A DNA stretch of 64,000 nt from Kutzneria sp. CA-103260 (GCF_018263855.1 NZ_CP073318.1:682001-746000), one strand, 5' to 3'. Positions 16,704-28,871 are shown, counted from the first letter of the stretch. The notes: generated by a model not told the origin, from the sequence alone. Made by a program: numbers and translations.

Positions 16704-17242
16704 GGGCGTATGTCGACGTACTGGTCCGACGACAACTCGTACACCCGTACCCGCCGACCGTAGGTGGGATTCACGGTCTCACGGGCCGGACGCATCCCCA
16801 GTTTGGTTATGATCCGTTCGGAGGCGTCGTTGCCCACTTGAGTGATGCTGACGATCCGTTCCAGCCCTCGTTCTTCGAACCCGAACCGTACAGCGGCCTT
16901 AGCCGCCTCGGTGGCCAAGCCCTGCCCCCAGTGGGAACGTCCCAGCCGCCAGCCGATCTCAACCGCTGGCAGTACCTCCGGAAAGTAGTCGGGCACCGAT
17001 AGGCCGGTGAACCCGGCCAGCTCGCCAGTGGACCGGATCTCCACGGCGAACAGGCCGAAGCCCTGCGACTCCCACTCGCTCTCCCATGCCTGGATCCCGC
17101 CGCGAGTCTGCGGTTCGTCACGGACGCTGCCGTCACGGATCCACCGCATGACCTCCGGGTCGGCGTTGACGGCAGCCATGGGCGCAACGTCTTCCTCGCG
17201 CCAGCGACGCAGGATCAACCGAGAAGTCTCCAGCGTGACCAT
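16700..17242 (-). CDS. GNAT family N-acetyltransferase (RimJ/RimL-like)
   Basis: Acetyl-CoA-dependent acyltransferase of 180 residues. LETSRLILRRWREEDVAPMAAVNADPEVMRWI is the RimJ/RimL-type start, GWRLGRSHWGQGLATEAAKAAV holds the acetyl-CoA pyrophosphate loop (Q/R-x-x-G-x-A) and ERIVSITQVGNDASERIITKLGM the conserved catalytic-site helix. ATG 17242 (MVTLET) is favoured; GTG 17260 would add six residues. Its stop TAG overlaps that of the convergent amidohydrolase. The acceptor may be a protein N-terminus or a small amine; not predictable. Confidence 0.9.
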   Translation of the reverse strand: MVTLETSRLILRRWREEDVAPMAAVNADPEVMRWIRDGSVRDEPQTRGGIQAWESEWESQGFGLFAVEIRSTGELAGFTGLSVPDYFPEVLPAVEIGWRLGRSHWGQGLATEAAKAAVRFGFEERGLERIVSITQVGNDASERIITKLGMRPARETVNPTYGRRVRVYELSSDQYVDIRP

Positions 17243-17669
17243 CCCACCATTCTGGATCACAGTGGGCTCTCCGCCTAGTACGGACGGGTGAGGGAGGGGG
17301 CAGGAAATGGACTAACGCGCCCACCAACGCGCCCCACGACGCACCCGCCGGCAGACCACCCAACGCCCCCACCTGACGCACGCACCTACGGACCCCAACC
17401 ACGGTGTCGGGTGGCAAGGCCGCGACGGCACACCGCAACCGTCAACGAAGGAGTCGGCCGTCGTGGCCGCGGCAGCGGATCACCAGCCCAAGAGTCTGTG
17501 AGAATACGGGCCGTCGGGCGAGAGAATGCCCATACAACCCCCGAACGGGCTTTCCACCTGATCTGACCGGCTGGTGCGGTGTCTCGTCCCACGATCCGTG
17601 CCGATGAGAGCGGCTGTGGGCCAGAACGCCGATTCGCCCAGTCGATCCTGGTGACAGCGCGGGCTGGGT
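17243..17669. other. 427-bp gap with no recognisable gene
   Basis: Between the acetyltransferase start and the DUF222-HNH stop I find no frame with convincing codon bias, no RNA gene and no clear palindrome. Short open frames exist but show low-complexity or mixed codon use. It may hold the acetyltransferase promoter and decayed sequence behind the HNH gene. Confidence 0.5.
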
Positions 17670-18770
17670 TCAGAACGGTGGTTCGTCCACCGGATCTGGC
17701 TTGGTGGTGTACGTCTGACCCCACCGAGTCTCGATCGTCGTAGTCCCGTCGTCGGTGATGGTGACCTTCGCGTTGGTGGCGTGCTTGTACCGATGGTGCC
17801 TGCGATCCAACGGCCCGAGGTTGGTCCCGGTGGTCTTGCCTTCGGGCCACGCCACCGCATGGTCGACGTCGCAGGACCGCGACGGGTGGGAGCAACACGG
17901 CATGACGCATGTGCGATGCCGGGTGCGGATGAACCGGTCCACCTCCGCCTTCGGACGGTAGATCCCCGGGTTGTACTCCAACAACTGCCCGGCCGGATCG
18001 GTGAGCAGGCGGTGGAACACCGTGCCCGGGTGGGACATGAGATCCCGCACCACATGCGCCGGGAGCAACTGGCCGGTATCGAGCTGCCCAGGCCGCTCAT
18101 CCACCCCCAGCAACGCGGTGATCGGCACCGTGACCTGAATCAACGCCTTGGAACCAGCACTCCGCGGTTCCTCCAACACCAACGACGCCAACACATCCGC
18201 CCGCACCGCGTCCATCGACCGGCCGTTCTTGGCTTCCTTGCGCGCCAACCGATCGATCTTGGCGTACATCATCTTGGCGATCTCCACCGGCTGCTCGCAC
18301 TTGAGGGCGGCCATGCCGTCCTCCAGGTCGTACAGGACAACAGTACGATCACGACGACGTTTCTCCCGACGTCGGGCATGCTCGGCTGGGTCCGCCCGCT
18401 GCAACCGACCCTGCACGGAGCGTCGGATCTGTTGGCAGCAGCGACCTTCAGCCGACTCCAACGTCTTGGCGACGACCTTCTGAGCCAACTCCTCACTGTA
18501 GCCGTCGGTGGGGTCGACCAACCCGTGAGCGGACCACTCGCTGATCACCCCGGCCTCCATCGCCTCCACCACATTCGGAAAGACCTTGACCACATGGCTG
18601 GCCCACTCGGCGAGGTAGGCCGCGTTGGTAGGGGACAGCTGCAACGCCAGGGCGATGTCGACGGGGGCGTGCTTGTCGATGTTGAGGTCGGCGATCAGCC
18701 GGATCAGCTCGGCCTGACAGCGACGGATCATTCCCTCGCATTCGATCAAGCGAGCGATTTTCTCTTGCAT
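17670..18770 (-). CDS. DUF222 / HNH endonuclease-domain protein (13E12 repeat type)
   Basis: About 366 residues from ATG 18770 (MQEKIARLIECEG); a GTG at 18809 would add 13. The helical DUF222 region (about 1-270, ending TDPAGQLLEYNPGIYRP) is followed by an HNH nuclease fold: RTRHRTCVMPCCSHPSRSCDVDHAVAWPEGKTTGTNLGPLDRRHHRYKH region carries the DVDH and RRHHRYKH histidines and C-x4-C-type cysteines. The family is abundant and multicopy in actinobacteria, known in mycobacteria as 13E12 repeats. Function is unproven; a mobile or self-spreading nuclease is suspected. There is no insertion-sequence boundary around it. Confidence 0.85.
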   Translation of the reverse strand: MQEKIARLIECEGMIRRCQAELIRLIADLNIDKHAPVDIALALQLSPTNAAYLAEWASHVVKVFPNVVEAMEAGVISEWSAHGLVDPTDGYSEELAQKVVAKTLESAEGRCCQQIRRSVQGRLQRADPAEHARRREKRRRDRTVVLYDLEDGMAALKCEQPVEIAKMMYAKIDRLARKEAKNGRSMDAVRADVLASLVLEEPRSAGSKALIQVTVPITALLGVDERPGQLDTGQLLPAHVVRDLMSHPGTVFHRLLTDPAGQLLEYNPGIYRPKAEVDRFIRTRHRTCVMPCCSHPSRSCDVDHAVAWPEGKTTGTNLGPLDRRHHRYKHATNAKVTITDDGTTTIETRWGQTYTTKPDPVDEPPF

Positions 18771-18972
18771 ACCAGCGATTCTACCGCCTCCAAAGATCGA
18801 ACTCGTCACTCGAACGGGTGGGAAAGTCCTTGTGGGACAACAAGAAGCGCCTTGGGACGGGATCGGATGATCAAAGTCTTAACGACTTGGGGGGCGGGTG
18901 CTGGAGGGCTGCTCAGGGGGCGGTGAGGTGCTGGATGCATAGAGACAGGGCCGTTGTGGTAGCCGGGAGGGT

Positions 18973-19989
18973 ATGACGACGCGAGCGAAGGAGACGGAGC
19001 GTAAGTACTAGCCGGTGGACGCGGGGCGGCTGGCGGGGGTGCCGGGCCTGGACGGCGGCGAGGAGATCCTGCTGGACGCGGTCTATCACGACACGGCGAA
19101 CCTGAGGCTGGCTCGCAGGGGAGTGACGCTGAGGCGTAGAACGGGCGGAGCGGACGAAGAGGTCTTCGACGCGGTGGAGCGCCGGCTGGGGCGACCGTCG
19201 GACGCGCCGCCGAAACTGGTGCGGTTGCTGGGGGATCGGCTGCTGAAGCGAGGGCAGCCGCCGAACGCGATCGCCGCATACGTCCAGCGGCAGGTCGAGG
19301 AGATGGGCCGGCAGGACATCAGGATCCGGCAGGGTGGCGAAGACTCGGTGCACCAGCTGCGCGTCGCCAGTCGCCGGATTCGCAGCGTTCTCCAGGCGTA
19401 CCGGGGAAGTCGCTGGCTGATCAAGGAACTGCGTTGGCTGGGAGGCGTTCTCGCGCCGGCCCGTGACCTTGAGGTGCTCCGCGAGCACCTGCAAGCGGAA
19501 GTGGCCGCGCTGCCGAGTGAACTGGCGCTGGGCAACGTGAGGCAGCGGCTCACCGAGACGTTCGCGCCGAGGGAACAGCAGGCCCGTGACGAGGTGCTGC
19601 GAACCCTCAAGAGCGATCGGTACTTCGCGTTGTTGAACCGACTGGACGCGGTGCGAATCAAGCCGGTGAACAAGAAGAAGCGGCTCCGCAAGACGAAGAG
19701 CAGGGTCTGGAACAACGGGACGCTGCATGACGTCCGCAAGGCGGCGAAGCGCGCCCGCTACGCGGCGGAGGCGTCGCGCAAGCCGAAGTTGGCCCGGCGC
19801 TTGAAGAAACTGCAGAAGCAGCTCGGTGTGCACCAGGATTCCGTGGTGGCACGCCAGGAGCTGCGGGCGATGGGGATCCAGTCCCATCTGGACGGTGACA
19901 GCGCGTTCACCTACGGGCTGCTGTACGGGTGTGAGCTTCGTCGCGCCGAGCTGGTCGAGGAGTCCTTGCCGCGCAAGCGAAAGGTTTGA
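18973..19989 (+). pseudogene. Decayed CYTH-CHAD protein; CHAD domain still open
   Basis: ATG 18973 opens MTTRAKETERKY, the start of a CYTH (triphosphate tunnel) domain with its ExExK motif, then an in-frame TAG at 19009-19011, then PVDAGRLAGVPGL and onwards in the same frame to 19989. After LRRRTGGADE the reading jumps to AVERRLGRPSDAPPKLVRLLGDRL, so roughly 100 or more residues of the normal CYTH domain are missing. The CHAD part (LRVASRRIRSVLQAYR, LGGVLAPARDLEVL, LHDVRKAAKRARYA; conserved His residues present) is intact and could be translated from GTG 19015. CHAD domains bind polyphosphate and CYTH enzymes hydrolyse triphosphates; here the catalytic half is lost. Nonsense suppression or sequencing error are alternatives for the TAG but not for the deletion. 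Confidence 0.75.
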
Positions 19990-20008
19990 GTGGGTGGACC
20001 GCGGGTAT
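19984..20008 (+). promoter_or_regulatory. Sigma-B-like stress promoter for csbD-type gene
   Basis: GTTT at 19984-19987, a 15-bp spacer and GGGTAT at 20003-20008 match the actinobacterial sigma-B/sigma-H consensus GTTT-N14-16-GGGTAY. It overlaps the stop of the CHAD frame and lies about 40 bp before the CsbD start, a normal leader length. Confidence 0.7.
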
Positions 20009-20047
20009 CCCCCTGTCAACGGAACCGGCGAACAGGAGGGACTACAG

Positions 20048-20245
20048 ATGAGCAATGATCGCAAGTTCGAGGGTAAGGCCGACGAGCTGATCGGCAAGGC
20101 CAAGGAGGGCGTTGGCCGTGCCACCGGCGACGAGCAGATGCAGGCTGAGGGGCGCGGTGACCAGATCAAGGGTGGCCTCAAGCAGGCCGGCGAGAAGGTC
20201 AAGGACGCGGCCCAGAAGGTGAAGGACGCCGTCACGGGCAAGTAG
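20048..20245 (+). CDS. CsbD family stress-response protein
   Basis: A 65-residue, lysine- and glutamate-rich hydrophilic protein starting MSNDRKFEGKADELIGKAKE, the CsbD signature, with repeated GKAKE/KDAAQKVKDA helical heptads. ATG 20048 follows an AGGAGGGA ribosome site. CsbD proteins accumulate under general stress, classically under sigma-B in Bacillus; here a GTTT-N15-GGGTAT promoter directly upstream supports the same logic. The molecular role is unknown. It is monocistronic and ends before a short perfect hairpin (CCTGCCG-T-CGGCAGG, 20266-20280) and a larger stem. Confidence 0.93.
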   Translation: MSNDRKFEGKADELIGKAKEGVGRATGDEQMQAEGRGDQIKGGLKQAGEKVKDAAQKVKDAVTGK

Positions 20246-20378
20246 CGAGAGCCGGGCAGTGTCAGCCTGCCGTCGGCAGGGGACCGGGGTTGGCGATGCC
20301 GGGCGAGAGCCCGTGTCGGCAGGGGGCACGGGCGAGCAGTGCCCAGCACACGCCCGAGAGGGCGAAGGGGCCAGCCCC

Positions 20379-20419
20379 ACCCGCCGCCCGCGTCGGTTTG
20401 TTCGGCGCGGGCGGCGGGT
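20379..20419 (+). terminator. 14-bp G+C stem-loop downstream of csbD
   Basis: ACCCGCCGCCCGCG at 20379-20392 pairs perfectly with 20406-20419 around a 13-base loop. It is 134 bases after the CsbD stop and may end that transcript, but its right arm overlaps a sigma-B-like promoter for the next gene, so it could instead shape the 5' region. Confidence 0.5.
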
Positions 20420-20421
20420 AC
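20396..20421 (+). promoter_or_regulatory. Sigma-B-like promoter for STAS antagonist gene
   Basis: GTTT (20396-20399), 16-bp spacer, GGGTAC (20416-20421) matches GTTT-N14-16-GGGTAY. The predicted start of transcription is about 30 bases before GTG 20460, and a GGAGG ribosome site lies between. This would place the antagonist under the sigma factor it presumably helps to control. Confidence 0.6.
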
Positions 20422-20459
20422 ACCGCAGTGACCGCTGCTCACGACGGAGGACGGCCGCA

Positions 20460-20846
20460 GTGACCGAAGCAGGAACTCAGGCGGCGACGCTGACGCTCGC
20501 CCTGGCCGGTGAGCTCGATGTCGGCACGCAGGCGACGACGTCGGCGCTGATCGAGAAGGCGTTGAACGCCGCGCCGCGGGTGCTGGTGCTGGATCTGAGG
20601 GAGGTCGACTTCCTCGGCTCGACGGGACTGTCGGTGCTGATCGAGGCGCAGCGGACGGCGGAGGCCCGCAACACGCTGATCTGCCTGGTGACCAACCGCA
20701 GGGCGACGTTGCTGCCGCTGGAGCTGACCGGCCTGACGACGATGTTCCCGATGTTCAAGACGCCGGAAGAGGCCAAGCGGTCAGCGCACGTGCAGCGCGA
20801 GCAGGCACGTGTCGTCCCGCGCGTTGGCACCGACGTGCGCCAGTAG
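20460..20846 (+). CDS. STAS-domain anti-sigma factor antagonist (RsbV/BldG-like)
   Basis: Single STAS domain, 128 residues from GTG 20460. TLALAGELDVGTQAT and the phospho-acceptor segment VDFLGSTGLSVLIEAQ (Ser in GSTGLS) are diagnostic. In partner switching the unphosphorylated antagonist binds an RsbW-type kinase and frees a sigma factor; a SpoIIE-type phosphatase re-activates it. Such a phosphatase is encoded by the convergent next gene, overlapping by 66 bp at the 3' ends. The C-terminus beyond about residue 110 (SAHVQREQARVVPRVGTDVRQ) is an extra tail in the overlap. No RsbW-type kinase gene is in this window. Confidence 0.9.
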   Translation: MTEAGTQAATLTLALAGELDVGTQATTSALIEKALNAAPRVLVLDLREVDFLGSTGLSVLIEAQRTAEARNTLICLVTNRRATLLPLELTGLTTMFPMFKTPEEAKRSAHVQREQARVVPRVGTDVRQ

Positions 20847-22895
20847 CAGGTCGGCGTAGCGCTCGATGTTGGTGACGGTGCGAGCGGCGGTCACGACGAG
20901 GTCGTCGAGGCATTCGTCGATGTCCAACCCGGCCCGCTCGACCAGTCCGTCGGTGAACAGCACCAGCCGGTCCCCGGGGGCCAGTTGCAGCACCTGTTCC
21001 TCGTACACAGGCGAGCTGAAGGCCCCGAGCAGCGGACCGGCCGGCAGCGGCAGCAGGGACGCCGAACCGTCCCGGACGAGCAGCGGCGGCAGGTGCCCGG
21101 CCCGCGCCCACACCAACACCGAGGTCGCGGGGTCGAAAACCCCGCACAGCACGGTCCCGCTGATCCGTTCCGGCAGGCCGGCGGCGGCGGTGTTCAGCCA
21201 GGCCAGCAGCTGCGCCGGCGGAGCCCCGGTCATGGCCAGCCCGCGCAGCGCGTTCCGCATCGAGATCATGCCGGTGACCACGGGAATCCCGTGCCCGGCG
21301 ATGTCCCCGATCACCAGCAGCAACCGCCCGGACGGCAGCGTGACGGCGTCGTACCAGTCGCCGCCGACCAGGTGCTGGGTGGCCGCCGGCTGGTAGCGGA
21401 CGGCGATGTCCAGACCGGTGGGCCGGGGCAGTTCGGCGGTCGGCGGAATGATGGCGTGCTGCAACTGGATGGCCAGCTGCTGCTGCTTGTCGGCGTGCTC
21501 GGCGGTTACCTCCAGGGCGAACTCCGTGTGGTACTCCGAGGTCACGTCCTGCCAGGCCCCGCGCAGCGCCACGACTTCGCCGGCGGCGTCCGGCACCGGT
21601 TCCGCGAACAGCCGCAGCTGACGGTCGGGCATCTTGAACACGGCGGTGGCCGGCCGCCGGCTTTTGATCACGGTGTGCAGCAGCCGGTCCATGGTCGACT
21701 CGCCGTCCGGGCCGAGCCCGGCGGCCAGCTCCCGCAGCGGCAGCACCTGCCGGGTGCCGATGACCTCGTACAGCTGCGGGGTCCACGAGACCCGACCGGT
21801 GACCAGGCTTTCCTCCCAGCCGCCGAGCCCGCCGGCCCGCAGCGCGTTGTCGGCCAGCTCGGAATCGGGCACCCGCCGCCAGCTGATGGCCACGCCGTCG
21901 TACAGGCGGGCGACCCGGATCCGCCGCTCCTCGTCCAGGAACTCCTCGCCGACGCCGGTCTCCAGCACGCGCACGGCCCGGTCGAACAGCCCGTCGGCCT
22001 TGGCGGCGAACGGGAACAGGGCCAGCAGCCGCTCGCCGATCATGTCCGCGGGCGGCAGCGGCCAGCCCTCGCCGACGTGGTCCACCACGAAGTCGACCAC
22101 CTCACCGCCGACCAGCTCGGCCCGGGCCGTCAGCACCGCGTCGACCAGGCTGTCCAGCAGACCGAGCAGCCAGGACTGCTCGCCGTCCAGATCGGTGAGG
22201 GTGCTCGCGCACAGATCGGCCAGCGCCGCCAGCTCGGTCCGCTGCCCCGGGCTGAAGTCACGGCGCGGGATCGGCCAGCAGATCTCCATCGCCCCCAGCA
22301 CCGCCCGGCTGTTGCGGATCGGCAGCACGGCCCGGGCCCCGCCCGTCCACCGCCCCGGCCCCAGCGCCGTGTCGCCCGAATGGAGCCACAACTGCCGCTG
22401 CTCCCCGACGGCGGTCCGGGCGTGGCAGGCCAGCTGCGGCGGCAGCTGCCGCCACCGGGCCGCCTCGGCCGGCCCCAGGCCGCGCGAGCCGACCAGCTGG
22501 AGCGTGCCGTCCGGCTCCACCCGCCAGATGGCCAGCGCCACGGCGCCGGTCGGCAGCAGGGCCTCGGTGAACACCGCCTCGGCCAGCGCGTCCCCGTCCC
22601 GGGCGCTCGAAGCCCGGGTCTCGGCCAGCCGCCGGCCCAGCACCGGGATGTCGCCGGGAGAAGGCGGCGGGGCGGTCTCCATCAGCTCGGCGGCCATCTC
22701 CAGCGGTGTGATGCCGACGCTGTCGGCCAGCGTGTGCAGATGCTGGGTGGCGTGCGCGACGGTGCCGCCGATGCGCTCCACCAGCCGCCCTTTGGCCTGC
22801 TCCAGGACGGCGTCCGCGGCTGCTCGCGCCCGTAGCTGCGCCAGCTGGTCGCGTTGGTGGGCGACCAGCCGGGCCAGCCGTTCGAGGTCCGACAC
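20781..22895 (-). CDS. Multidomain SpoIIE/RsbU-type PP2C phosphatase with GAF/PAS sensors
   Basis: Protein of 704 residues. N-terminal ANTAR-like coiled segment with ADAVLEQAKGRLVERIG and SVGITPLEMAAELM (about 1-75); GAF domain (about 95-240, VFTEALLPTGAVALAIWRVE to LADLCASTLTD); two PAS-like regions (about 245-350, 350-470); then a PP2C/SpoIIE domain from about 480 with VGGDWYDAVTLPSGRLLLVIGDIAGHG, GHLPPLLVRDG, DRLVLFTDGLVER and NARDDTCLLAL, containing the metal-binding Asp residues. Likely dephosphorylates a STAS antagonist such as the neighbouring one in response to its sensors. It is divergent from the hybrid kinase gene (83-bp gap). Confidence 0.92.
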   Translation of the reverse strand: MSDLERLARLVAHQRDQLAQLRARAAADAVLEQAKGRLVERIGGTVAHATQHLHTLADSVGITPLEMAAELMETAPPPSPGDIPVLGRRLAETRASSARDGDALAEAVFTEALLPTGAVALAIWRVEPDGTLQLVGSRGLGPAEAARWRQLPPQLACHARTAVGEQRQLWLHSGDTALGPGRWTGGARAVLPIRNSRAVLGAMEICWPIPRRDFSPGQRTELAALADLCASTLTDLDGEQSWLLGLLDSLVDAVLTARAELVGGEVVDFVVDHVGEGWPLPPADMIGERLLALFPFAAKADGLFDRAVRVLETGVGEEFLDEERRIRVARLYDGVAISWRRVPDSELADNALRAGGLGGWEESLVTGRVSWTPQLYEVIGTRQVLPLRELAAGLGPDGESTMDRLLHTVIKSRRPATAVFKMPDRQLRLFAEPVPDAAGEVVALRGAWQDVTSEYHTEFALEVTAEHADKQQQLAIQLQHAIIPPTAELPRPTGLDIAVRYQPAATQHLVGGDWYDAVTLPSGRLLLVIGDIAGHGIPVVTGMISMRNALRGLAMTGAPPAQLLAWLNTAAAGLPERISGTVLCGVFDPATSVLVWARAGHLPPLLVRDGSASLLPLPAGPLLGAFSSPVYEEQVLQLAPGDRLVLFTDGLVERAGLDIDECLDDLVVTAARTVTNIERYADLLLAHVGANARDDTCLLALHVR

Positions 22896-22978
22896 CCGGC
22901 GAGTCTAGAAGTCGCCGGGCCGTTATGCCCGCATGCCAGGATGGATCTCCGGGGGCACGAGCGCTACGGGAGCGGCTG

Positions 22979-27316
<4,338 letters not shown>

Positions 27317-27359
27317 CCGTACCGTAGGCTGCGGCGTCAGTCGAAGACAGGGAGAGTAC

Positions 27360-27713
27360 GTGCCCGAGAACCCCGGCGCCTTCGCCGCCGACACCGAGCT
27401 GGTCGACGGCGTCGCCGTCGTCCACCTGGCCGGCGAGCTGGACATGCAGACCGTGCCGGCGGCGACCCTGGAGCTGGACCAGGCCCTCCAGGCCGGGCCC
27501 AGCGGCCTGGTGGTGGACATGACCGGGCTGACCTTCCTGGCCTCGGCCGGGCTGGCCATGCTGGCCGCCGTCGGCGAGAAGGCCGGGCAGGCCGCGGTCA
27601 CCCTGCGGCTGGCCGCCGACAACCGGGTGGTGCTGCGCCCGCTGGAGATCACCGGCCTCGACGCCGGTTTCGCCATCCGCGACTCGGTCGACTCGGCCCT
27701 GGCCGACTTCTGA
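27360..27713 (+). CDS. STAS-domain anti-sigma factor antagonist, second copy
   Basis: Single STAS domain, 117 residues from GTG 27360, 43 bases after the kinase stop and probably in the same transcript; GGGAGAG precedes it. VAVVHLAGELDMQTV and LTFLASAGLAMLAAV contain the acceptor-serine loop, with S-A-G-L in place of the more usual S-[TS]-G-L; the serine itself is kept. The rest (VVLRPLEITGLDAGFAI) is typical. It may be a kinase/phosphatase target of the same network as the STAS gene at 20.5 kb, with different partner choice. Confidence 0.9.
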   Translation: MPENPGAFAADTELVDGVAVVHLAGELDMQTVPAATLELDQALQAGPSGLVVDMTGLTFLASAGLAMLAAVGEKAGQAAVTLRLAADNRVVLRPLEITGLDAGFAIRDSVDSALADF

Positions 27714-27722
27714 CGTTTGTGC

Positions 27723-27831
27723 GTCTCCAAGACCTACAAACCCGCCCGGGCACGGTCTTCAACCGCTACAAACCTCCGGGGTTTGGGGTGGTTGGAGACG
27801 TCCGCGACCGGGGTTTGTAGGTCTTGGAGAC
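27723..27831. repeat. Dispersed palindromic repeat, copy 1
   Basis: Arms of 21 bases, GTCTCCAAGACCTACAAACC plus C at 27723-27743 and its perfect complement at 27811-27831, enclose 67 bases that include a degenerate inner stem (AACCGCTACAAAC against GTTTGGGGTGGTT). A second copy lies at 47683-47792. It starts ten bases after the STAS stop and may terminate that transcript before the riboswitch. Confidence 0.85.
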
Positions 27832-27960
27832 ACCCATACCCTGCTGGGCACGGTTCTTGTTTCTCGCTTGTCGATCCACGCCTGCTGAGGCATGACACAC
27901 ACCTCCTCCGTCCAGGACGACCCACCAGCGCCACGGCCGTGCCGGTACACTGAGGCCGAC

Positions 27961-28058
27961 CGGCGGTGGGGCTCGCCGGCCCCGCAGGCCGGGGAAACCG
28001 TGGCACACGTCGCCGCCAACAGTCCCTACTGGATCCTGTCCGTTCGGGTTCTCGTAGG
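27961..28058 (+). promoter_or_regulatory. Candidate fluoride riboswitch (crcB motif) with SD-sequestering arm
   Basis: Directly upstream of two crcB genes. CGGCG (27961-27965) pairs with CGCCG (27974-27978) around loop GTGGGGCT; loop GGGGCT (27968-27973) can form a six-pair pseudoknot with AGTCCC (28021-28026); the conserved AAACCG (27995-28000) is followed by a stem TGGC/GCCA (28001-28004, 28015-28018). This is the order of elements in known fluoride aptamers (GGNGATGG loop, AAACCG, second stem, CNNCTAC-type 3' strand). Deviations: GTGG for ATGG in the loop, an inserted small hairpin between the loop and AAACCG, and ACAGTCCCTAC in place of CTGATGNCNCCTAC. CCTAC (28025-28029) can pair with GTAGG (28054-28058) of the ribosome site, giving a simple translational ON-switch. 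Fit judged by eye. Confidence 0.6.
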
Positions 28059-28065
28059 AGGCTGT

Positions 28066-28518
28066 GTGTCTGTCGACCCTGACGTCGACCTCCATGTTCC
28101 GGCGCAGCGGCGCGAAATGGCCCGCACCCACGGCGGCGTGCTCGCGGTGATCGCCGCCGGCGGCGGGCTCGGCGCGCTGGCCCGCTACGGCGTCTCGCTG
28201 TGGCTGCCGACCACGCCGGGGCACTTTCCCTGGGGGACGTTTTCCATCAACGTGTTGGGCTGCTTCCTGATCGGCGTGCTGATGGTCCGATGGGGACAGC
28301 GCCCGCTGCTGCGACCCTTCCTGGGCGTCGGCGTGTTGGGCGGCTTCACCACGTTCTCCACCTACGCCGTGGAGACGCGGGCCCTGCTCGCCCCGGGCGA
28401 GGTGCCTGTCGCGATGGCGTACCTGTTCGGCACGCTGGCCGCGGCGATGCTGGCCGTGCTGGCCGGTGTGTCGCTGACGCGGGCGCTGACCCGGAAGCCG
28501 GCGGAGGTTGCGGCGTGA
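28066..28518 (+). CDS. crcB: Fluoride exporter CrcB/FluC, first subunit
   Basis: Small fluoride channel subunit, 150 residues from GTG 28066, four bases after TAGGAGG. Four membrane helices; conserved GGGLGALARYGVS, FPWGTFSINVLGCFLIG (the pore Asn) and GFTTFSTYAVET (the TTFST Phe-box/Na-site segment). About 22 hydrophilic residues precede the first helix. Encoded in tandem with a second crcB, overlapping GTGA, which is the arrangement of heterodimeric Fluc channels in many Gram-positives. Protects against cytoplasmic fluoride; regulation probably by the upstream riboswitch. Confidence 0.93.
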   Translation: MSVDPDVDLHVPAQRREMARTHGGVLAVIAAGGGLGALARYGVSLWLPTTPGHFPWGTFSINVLGCFLIGVLMVRWGQRPLLRPFLGVGVLGGFTTFSTYAVETRALLAPGEVPVAMAYLFGTLAAAMLAVLAGVSLTRALTRKPAEVAA

Positions 28519-28871
28519 CGTTGGCGCTGGTGTTCGTCGGCGCGATCGTCGGCGCGCCGCTGCGGTATCTGACCGACCGGGCCGTGCAGACGCGCAACGA
28601 CTCGATCTTCCCGTGGGGCACGATGACGGTGAACGTCTTCGGCTGCCTGGTGCTGGGATTTCTCGCCGGCGCGGGGACTTCACTGCCCAGTGGCGTGGCA
28701 GCTCTGGTGGGCACCGGGTTCTGCGGTGCGCTCACGACGTACAGCACGTTCAGCTACGAGACGCTGCGGCTGGTCGAGCAGAAATCCTACCTGTACGCGG
28801 TGATGAACGTGCTGATCAGCCTGATCGCCGGGCTGGGCGCGGTGTTCCTGGGCTACGCCCTGGCCGTGTGA
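28515..28871 (+). CDS. crcB: Fluoride exporter CrcB/FluC, second subunit
   Basis: 118 residues from GTG 28515, overlapping the stop of the first subunit by four bases, so translation is coupled. GAIVGAPLRYLTDR, FPWGTMTVNVFGCLVLG and GFCGALTTYSTFSYET keep the pore Asn, Phe and TTYST elements. The two chains are clearly diverged from each other, which fits an obligate antiparallel heterodimer rather than a recent duplicate. Confidence 0.93.
   Translation: MTLALVFVGAIVGAPLRYLTDRAVQTRNDSIFPWGTMTVNVFGCLVLGFLAGAGTSLPSGVAALVGTGFCGALTTYSTFSYETLRLVEQKSYLYAVMNVLISLIAGLGAVFLGYALAV

Noticed and set aside
17670..18770. DUF222-HNH gene considered as part of an insertion sequence, intein or group II intron
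   Set aside because: No terminal inverted repeats, target duplication, reverse transcriptase or splicing motifs are visible; the gene is a free-standing family member.
20379..20419. The 14-bp stem as a simple terminator of csbD
   Set aside because: Kept only at moderate confidence, because its right arm coincides with the -10 region of a good sigma-B-like promoter and no T-tract follows.
27723..27831. Outer arms of the palindromic repeat considered as two CRISPR repeats
   Set aside because: The arms are in inverse, not direct, orientation and occur only as a pair; no cas genes are present.
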